Assembly: GCF_010686685.1 (NCBI RefSeq)
Contig: NZ_JAAGWD010000012.1
Span: forward strand, 1 to 48,488
Length of the DNA: 48,488 nucleotides
Reading direction: 5' to 3'
Source: Pontibacter burrus
GTDB lineage: Bacteria; Bacteroidota; Bacteroidia; Cytophagales; Hymenobacteraceae
Shown here: positions 44,162 to 48,488 of the stretch, in pieces
Layout: every line of letters starts with the position of its first letter
How positions within the stretch are numbered: position 1 is the stretch's first letter
Program-made: the position numbers and the translations under genes
The notes under the pieces: model-generated
What the model saw: only the letters and a program-made list of their open reading frames with translations
What the model was told of the DNA's origin: nothing
Database searches by the model: none

Positions 44162-44657
44162 GTAATATTGAAAATTAAATAATGAAGCCCCTCCAAAAAA
44201 TAGTATGGATTCTGTTTGCGACACTTTTCCTAAACTGTAATGGTGTGGAATCTCCATTTTACTGTTTCGGTGCTTCATCTCCTGTTGATTTAAAGTTTGA
44301 AAACAATAACAGTAGTGACCAAATACTAACTCTTTTTCAATATACTGAAGCAAAAGGATTTGACAGGATTGGGACACTTAAAGTTAATGGTGAGTCAACA
44401 AAAGCAATCTGCTTAGAAAATGAAGGACCGATTGAAGAAGGCTTATATATATTTAATGGTGAACAAACTCATAAAATTCAACTGAAATGGGCTGAAGATT
44501 TTATTCTCAATCTTGATGATTCAACTCATCTTATAGATACACCTTCAGAACTTGAACATTTGTTGGACCCTAAATGGTAAATAAAAAATTATAACGGGTA
44601 ACCACACCTCAACGCCAGCCTCCGGCCGACGGCCTCGCCCGTCGTTTAGCATAACCG
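44156..44657 (+). mobile_element. Integron-type gene cassette 2
   Basis: 502 bases, from TTACCAG to the CCG at 44655-44657. The leading bases (G)TTACCAG predict a first box CTGGTAAC; the box seen is CGGGTAAC (44595-44602), 7 of 8. It contains one gene. Confidence 0.68.
44182..44580 (+). CDS. Cassette-borne small lipoprotein of unknown function
   Basis: 132 residues. A hydrophobic N-terminus (KIVWILFATLFLNC) gives a lipobox with lipid Cys19. The mature protein is acidic, with LKFENNNSSDQILTLF and LNLDDSTHLIDTPSELEHLLD. No family recognised. AT-rich codon use contrasts with genes before 43 kb. The ATG lies 26 bases from the cassette edge, and the stop is 15 bases before the attC-like site. Confidence 0.72.
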   Translation: MKPLQKIVWILFATLFLNCNGVESPFYCFGASSPVDLKFENNNSSDQILTLFQYTEAKGFDRIGTLKVNGESTKAICLENEGPIEEGLYIFNGEQTHKIQLKWAEDFILNLDDSTHLIDTPSELEHLLDPKW

Positions 44658-44663
44658 TTAGGG
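44596..44663 (+). other. attC-like recombination site 2
   Basis: 68 nt from GGGTAAC to GTTAGGG. Inner arms CCTCAACGCC (44607-44616) and GTCGTTTAGC (44641-44650) pair at most positions, with a GC-rich GGCCGACGGCC hairpin between them. The right end GTCGTTTAGC.TA.CCGT is shared with site 3. The boundary G at 44657 is 61 nt from the start, as in sites 1 and 3. Confidence 0.7.
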
Positions 44664-45373
44664 TTAATTTTAAAAGCAAAAAAGCTTTATGAAAAAAATG
44701 GTGATTACATTTTTCTGCCTTTTACCACTGCTTTTGTATGGGCAGGAACCATTAAAACCGTTAGGGAATAGATGGATTGTTAAAACGAATGCTTTAAGTT
44801 TAATTGCAAAGAAACCAACAATTTCCCTTGAAAGAACATTTGATAATTCTTTTAGCCTCGAAGCCTCCTATACCCAAGGGAAATTTAAGAATATACTATT
44901 TACTGACCAGTATGAATACAATGGATTTTTATTAAGAGGAAAAAAGTATTTTGCTAACCTTGATCATGAAATTATAATACCTTACGCAGGAATTTACGTT
45001 GGGAATTTACACCGATCCATCCAGACTAGCGGGGAATCCTTGGATCGTGTAGGGTTCTTTGGTTATCCTTCCAGACAATTTGCTGGGCATTCTATCCGAG
45101 GAGGTGGTTCATTTGGACTTTCTTATTTCACTACGAGCCGAATAAATGTTGATGTACAAACTAGCTTAGGTTATGGCAGATATTTAAATCTTGATTGGTC
45201 AGACCCTAATACTTATTCAGGTGGATACCCAGATATGCAGGTATGGGCTTCTATTGGTTACTGCTTTTAGCATATCAGCTACACTCACCTTGACAATAAA
45301 AAGAACAACCACCCTAACAAGATCTATATTTCAGCCTTGGACTTACGTTCAAGACCGTCGTTTAGCCTAGCCG
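44658..45373 (+). mobile_element. Integron-type gene cassette 3
   Basis: 716 bases, from TTAGGGT to the CCG at 45371-45373. The leading bases (G)TTAGGGT predict a first box ACCCTAAC, and exactly that is present at 45311-45318 (8 of 8). One gene, whose ATG lies 31 bases from the left edge. Confidence 0.7.
44689..45270 (+). CDS. Cassette-borne exported protein, probable beta-barrel
   Basis: 193 residues with a signal peptide (MKKMVITFFCLLPLLLYGQ). The mature part shows barrel-like strands: WIVKTNALSLIAKKPTISLERTF, FSLEASYTQGKF, IIIPYAGIYVGN, GGGSFGLSYFTTSRINVDVQTSLGYG and a final MQVWASIGYCF with terminal Phe. It resembles small DUF3575-type outer-membrane barrels in pattern, but I cannot name the family with certainty. 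AT-rich, cassette-borne. Confidence 0.75.
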   Translation: MKKMVITFFCLLPLLLYGQEPLKPLGNRWIVKTNALSLIAKKPTISLERTFDNSFSLEASYTQGKFKNILFTDQYEYNGFLLRGKKYFANLDHEIIIPYAGIYVGNLHRSIQTSGESLDRVGFFGYPSRQFAGHSIRGGGSFGLSYFTTSRINVDVQTSLGYGRYLNLDWSDPNTYSGGYPDMQVWASIGYCF

Positions 45374-45379
45374 TAACAC
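45312..45379 (+). other. attC-like recombination site 3
   Basis: 68 nt from CCCTAAC to GTAACAC. A hairpin CTTGGAC / GTTCAAG (about 45336-45352) sits in the centre, and the right part CGTCGTTTAGCCTAGCCG closely matches site 2. The boundary G at 45373 is 61 nt from the start. The R' box GTAACAC is degenerate (GTTRRRY expected). Confidence 0.65.
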
Positions 45380-45520
45380 CCTTCCAAGTAGCCCCACAAT
45401 GTTCCCAGACAATAAAGAAGCATCTTACAACCCTACTAATAAGCATCTCCACAGCGAACACTCATTAAGATAAAACTAAATGTCGTAGTCTCATTGCGGT
45501 GTTAGATCCCTTATAGCAGA

Positions 45521-45560
45521 CTGTATCAAATCGTACAGTTAAGTGTACGAAATCGAACAG
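45521..45560. promoter_or_regulatory. Dyad, candidate enhancer-binding site for an NtrC-type activator
   Basis: Two 17-base arms (45521-45537 and 45544-45560) agree in 12 of 17 positions around a 6-base centre; the inner arms TCGTACA / TGTACGA are perfect. The centre lies about 94 bases upstream of the -24 element of a sigma-54 promoter, a normal distance for an activator site. Confidence 0.6.
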
Positions 45561-45632
45561 ACTTTAAGAAACAGTTACCTACAGCATTGACAACCAACCC
45601 CATAAATCACTAATAACTAATTAGTTGTATTT

Positions 45633-45647
45633 TGGCACCAGCTTTGC
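45633..45647 (+). promoter_or_regulatory. Sigma-54 promoter of the permease gene
   Basis: TGGCAC (45633-45638), five bases, then TTGC (45644-45647). GG and GC are separated by exactly 10 bases, the invariant -24/-12 spacing of RpoN promoters. Transcription should start near 45660, giving a leader of about 55 nt. Confidence 0.8.
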
Positions 45648-45714
45648 CAATGCGATTGAGCAGGATCCCCTCAATATTTGGTCTCTTATCCATTAAAAAT
45701 TAACACTTCAAGTC

Positions 45715-48042
45715 GTGCTAAAGAACAACCTGAAAATCGCTTTAAGGATACTCTGGAAAAACAAACTCTTTTCATTGGTCAATATCCTGAGCTTGTCATT
45801 GAGTATGGCAGTTGGAGTTATTCTCTTTACATACATAAAAGCCAATCACGACACAGACCACTTCCATCCAAAATTAGATCAAATAGTACGGATACTGACG
45901 CAGGAAACAAATGAGGTGGAACAAACCAAATGGGCAACAGCTCCCTTGCCATTGGCTACGCAGCTAGAAAGTGTCTCCTTTGTCGAAAAAACGGTAAAGG
46001 TACGCCTGGCGGGAAAGCACAATCTGCAAACCGATGGAGGTGATATACCTGTTAACATAAAATTCTCAGAGCCCTCTTTTTTTGATGTTTTTGGCTTTAA
46101 ACTATTGTCTGGCAGCGCACAAAGCCTTACCTATAACACCACCACCCTTTTTTTAACCGAAAAAACAGCAAAAAAAATATTCGGAGACAGGAATGCCATA
46201 GGGCAAACGGTTCAATTTGAAAAATTAGGTTCTTATACCGTTGGGGGAATTATTCAGGACCCGCCTTTAGAAACACACCTGCCCATTGAGGCAATGCTTC
46301 CTATTAATGCTGCTGAATTGCTCGAAAAAAAAGAAGCAATCCCCCCTGCTTCACAGAATTGGGGAGAGTTTAAGAGTTCAGCAATTTATGCCCGTTTAAA
46401 ATCAGAAGGTGATTTAAAGCAGCTCCTTACAACGCTCCAGAACTATAACCGGAGATTGGATAAGAGCAGTCTTCAATTTTTGGCACAACCCATAGAGGCT
46501 ATTACCCCCCGAAACAAAGACATCCTAAACGACTACAATGCGGGCACCGATTGGGCAGGTATAAAAACACAGCTATTGTTGATTCTGGCTTTAACCCTTT
46601 TATCTGCTTTCAACTATATCAGTTTAACATTGGCGCGTGCCTTATCCCGAGCGCGGGAAGTAGGTATTCGCAAAACATTAGGCGCAACCAGAAGGCAAAT
46701 TATTGGTCAGTTTTTAATGGAATCGACCCTTGTTGCCCTTTTTGCCTTGTTGTTTACAATGCCATGCGTTGAGATTTTAACGCACAGTGTACCCGAAATG
46801 GATGTGGAGTTCTCTTATGATACCACCTTACTATTAGGCTTGTTGACCTACGCAGTTATCACGGGCTTAGTCGCTGGGGCGCTTCCATCGTGGCTGTTGT
46901 CAGCGTTTAAGCCCATACAGGTTTTGCGTAAGATGAAGAATGTTAAGCTGTTTAGGAGTATTGCTATTTACAAAGCTTTGATCGTCTTCCAGTTTTCAGT
47001 AACCATTATGCTGATGATATTGGTTGTTATATTAGCTGATTATGAAATTAAAAACCATGCAATCATTAACTCAACCATATCGCCTAATGTGCTGACACTT
47101 GATTTAAAAGGAGAGAAATATGAGAACCTGCAAAACGAGATAAGCCAGTTAAGCCAGGTAGAAACGACTTTGGCGACGAACTGGTATCACAAACCAATGA
47201 AAGCGGGCAAATCTACTGTAACATTAAACGGTAAAGCGCTGGAAATAAAACACGTGAGCATCGACCCCAGAATAATTAAAACAGAAGGTATCAGCTTAAA
47301 ATCCGGGCAAAACTTCCCTGAAAATATGCCCCGGAACAGGGAGCAATATGTGTTGGTAAATGAAGCTGCCGCAAAACTGATGGAGACTGGATCGGAGCGT
47401 ATAGTGGGGCAAACGCTATTGCTGGATTCTGCTTATGTGCAGGTCATTGGTATCATGCCCAATGAAATTATTGGCGAAACAACTCCTTTACTATATCGGT
47501 ATTTACCAGATGAAATAGCCACCCTAACCATAAAAATAAATCCTAATACAGAATCGGAAGCAACCAAAGCCATTCAAACTTTATGGAAAAACCATTTTCC
47601 TGAAAAAACAGCAAATCTTCAGAATTTAAAAGATGGTTATGCAAGCAGCGGAGAGAGATTAGGTTTTTTTGGATTCTTTGCCCTTATAGTTATGATCATC
47701 GCTGGTTTGGGCATTTTAGGCATAGCAAGTTACTCCGTAGAAACACGCGTTAAAGAACTGGGTATGAGAAAAGTATTGGGGGCAAGCAACAAGGAATTGG
47801 TGTGGAATGTTACCCGGGATTTTTGCATGCTTATCCTGATTGCCGGATTTATTGGTGTTCCGGCCGGCTTGTTTGGCGGTGATTTAATTAGACAGGATTT
47901 AGGCAGCAGTATTGTTGATTTAAGTTTTAAAAATGTAAGCATAGGCTTTGGTCTGGTTGCCATAGTTGGGCTACTAACTGTCCTATCGCAAACCATTCGG
48001 GCAGCGCAAATTGAACCTGTTAAAGTTTTAAAAGTAGAGTAA
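45715..48042 (+). CDS. MacB/FtsX-type ABC transporter permease
   Basis: 775 residues from a GTG start. LKNNLKIALRILWKNKLFSLVNILSLSL is the standard N-terminus of Bacteroidota MacB-like permeases. Two repeats of periplasmic MacB_PCD domain plus FtsX membrane unit are seen: helix 1 near 20-40, helices near 285-305, 330-352 and 372-395, then helix near 420-440, and the final FtsX block (about 650-770) with VETRVKELGMRKVLGASNKELVW. RAREVGIRKTLGATRRQIIGQF is the coupling region of the first half. No ATPase gene is adjacent, so it is an orphan. Sigma-54 promoter and dyad lie upstream. It lies between the long direct repeats and contains no CTATAGTT word. Confidence 0.92.
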   Translation: MLKNNLKIALRILWKNKLFSLVNILSLSLSMAVGVILFTYIKANHDTDHFHPKLDQIVRILTQETNEVEQTKWATAPLPLATQLESVSFVEKTVKVRLAGKHNLQTDGGDIPVNIKFSEPSFFDVFGFKLLSGSAQSLTYNTTTLFLTEKTAKKIFGDRNAIGQTVQFEKLGSYTVGGIIQDPPLETHLPIEAMLPINAAELLEKKEAIPPASQNWGEFKSSAIYARLKSEGDLKQLLTTLQNYNRRLDKSSLQFLAQPIEAITPRNKDILNDYNAGTDWAGIKTQLLLILALTLLSAFNYISLTLARALSRAREVGIRKTLGATRRQIIGQFLMESTLVALFALLFTMPCVEILTHSVPEMDVEFSYDTTLLLGLLTYAVITGLVAGALPSWLLSAFKPIQVLRKMKNVKLFRSIAIYKALIVFQFSVTIMLMILVVILADYEIKNHAIINSTISPNVLTLDLKGEKYENLQNEISQLSQVETTLATNWYHKPMKAGKSTVTLNGKALEIKHVSIDPRIIKTEGISLKSGQNFPENMPRNREQYVLVNEAAAKLMETGSERIVGQTLLLDSAYVQVIGIMPNEIIGETTPLLYRYLPDEIATLTIKINPNTESEATKAIQTLWKNHFPEKTANLQNLKDGYASSGERLGFFGFFALIVMIIAGLGILGIASYSVETRVKELGMRKVLGASNKELVWNVTRDFCMLILIAGFIGVPAGLFGGDLIRQDLGSSIVDLSFKNVSIGFGLVAIVGLLTVLSQTIRAAQIEPVKVLKVE

Positions 48043-48400
48043 CCACAAAACATTCAGTGGCAGGAGCTTTTGCTTTTAAACGTGCATATTCGCGTTAAAA
48101 CACGGTTGTAGCCTTCTGATAAACTATAGCCATTTTTGTGGATTTTTGCCTTCAAGACCATTACTAATATACTACCTGCGGCCCTCACAAGCCCAAACAG
48201 AACAAGCTATAGTTTAGCTTGCCAAATTCACACGAACCTAATATATTGTATAAATAATATACAACCTGCAGCTCATGGCTTTATATGGTTATTGGCCTCA
48301 GGAAAGGTGAAGATCACAACTACGTTCATAGTGCAGATAAGCGTATGTTGTGGTTTATACTATAGTTAATCCGTCATAGGGATTATTTTCAAATTTAAAA
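48043..48400. other. Gene-free right border of the acquired block
   Basis: The stretch is mostly the right copy of the long direct repeat. The octamer reappears here (about 48122, 48208 and 48361). After TAGTTA at 48368 the sequence diverges from the left copy and leads, via an AATCC..GGATT hairpin, to a partial ORF. Confidence 0.6.
48051..48368 (+). repeat. Right copy of the long direct repeat
   Basis: Diverged copy of 42992-43330, starting within the former terminator (CATTCAGTGGCAGGAGC) and ending TAGTTA. The 39-base block at 48316-48354 is identical to 43278-43316; elsewhere similarity is roughly three-quarters by eye with small gaps. Confidence 0.75.
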
Positions 48401-48488
48401 ATGGCGAAGCTTTCAGGCTTTACTGGCAGGAAGGGATCACAGGCTCATGAAAAGGAAAGTACCTGTAAAAGAGCCAAAGGCATAAATG
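48401..48488 (+). CDS. Partial ORF at the right edge
   Basis: An ATG at 48401 opens a frame (MAKLSGFTGRKGSQAHEKES...) that is uninterrupted to the window edge, 29 codons. It starts about 35 bases after the G|TTA junction at 48365, the position expected for a further cassette gene. Too short to identify; it may be chance. Confidence 0.35.
   Translation, partial: MAKLSGFTGRKGSQAHEKESTCKRAKGIN

Larger units (their letters stand above)
45374..45714. other. Non-coding stretch before the permease gene
   Basis: The first 128 bases could be a decayed cassette: TAACACC at its left edge is complementary to GGTGTTA (45498-45504), which runs into a GTTAGAT core-like box (45501-45507). Then come the dyad operator and sigma-54 promoter described separately. 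No gene seen. Confidence 0.45.

Noticed and set aside
45678..45914. Open frame overlapping the start of the permease gene in another frame
   Set aside because: It is a frame-shifted shadow of the permease N-terminus, which has clear family sequence.
42992..48368. Block as a composite transposon or insertion sequence
   Set aside because: No transposase, no terminal inverted repeats and no short target-site duplication were seen; the bracketing repeats are direct, long, diverged and end at a cassette-type junction.
48136..48369. Open frame of 77 codons in the right direct repeat
   Set aside because: It lies within the non-coding repeat, the left copy does not preserve the frame, and no domain is seen.

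Overview
The window looks like chromosome of a Bacteroidota bacterium, most likely order Cytophagales, family Hymenobacteraceae (Pontibacter or a close relative). This is an inference from protein families and signals; no search was run. The pointers are type IX secretion (T9SS) proteins with type A and type B sorting domains, PorP and PorE homologues, TonB-dependent receptors with carboxypeptidase-regulatory-like N-terminal domains, and Bacteroidota promoters (TTG / TAnnTTTG).

Layout. 0.4-5 kb: a lysine-ketoglutarate-reductase-like dehydrogenase and glycine decarboxylase gcvP. 5-8.6 kb: two small exported proteins and a TonB-dependent receptor. 8.7-14.8 kb: a leftward T9SS unit with a PorE-like OmpA protein, a PorP/SprF protein and a large adhesin that has an ice-binding-like (DUF3494) head, DUF11 and PKD-like repeats and a type B sorting domain. 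15.2-17 kb: nuoA, nuoB, nuoC without nuoD. 17.3-22.3 kb: a probable beta-barrel and a 1270-residue lipoprotein that appears to join a calcineurin-type phosphatase, a Fam20/HipA-like kinase signature and an Omp85 barrel. 22.5-29.2 kb: an HD-PycTM (Pycsar effector-like) protein, tRNA-Arg(CCT) and assorted small genes, flavin and PhoD-type enzymes. 29.3-32.4 kb: a three-gene type III polyketide cluster (flavoprotein, chalcone-synthase-like PKS, methyltransferase). 32.7-33.5 kb: a block of intergenic repeats. 33.5-37.5 kb: histone-deacetylase-family enzyme, a spacer with paired DnaA-box-like sites, and envelope proteins. 37.7-43 kb: an iron-uptake pair (siderophore receptor and PepSY reductase) behind a predicted iron operator, then two thioredoxin-fold proteins.

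43.3-48.4 kb is a different kind of DNA. Three consecutive small genes each end in a site of identical geometry: a 7-base box ending in AAC, a hairpin, and a CCG|T boundary 61 nt downstream. The first box of each site is the reverse complement of the first bases of its own cassette (7/7, 7/8 and 8/8). That covariation is the hallmark of integron gene cassettes with attC sites, so I read this as a cassette array without a visible integrase. It is followed by an orphan MacB/FtsX permease with a textbook sigma-54 promoter, and the block is bracketed by diverged direct repeats of about 330 bp.

A second window-wide signal is an extremely over-represented octamer, CTATAGTT / AACTATAG (palindromic form AACTATAGTT). 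It occurs roughly once per 0.4-0.5 kb in genes and spacers by hand count, and I found no copy in the 43.3-48.1 kb block. It behaves like a highly iterated genome word (compare cyanobacterial HIP1 or DNA uptake sequences), and its absence marks that block as acquired DNA.
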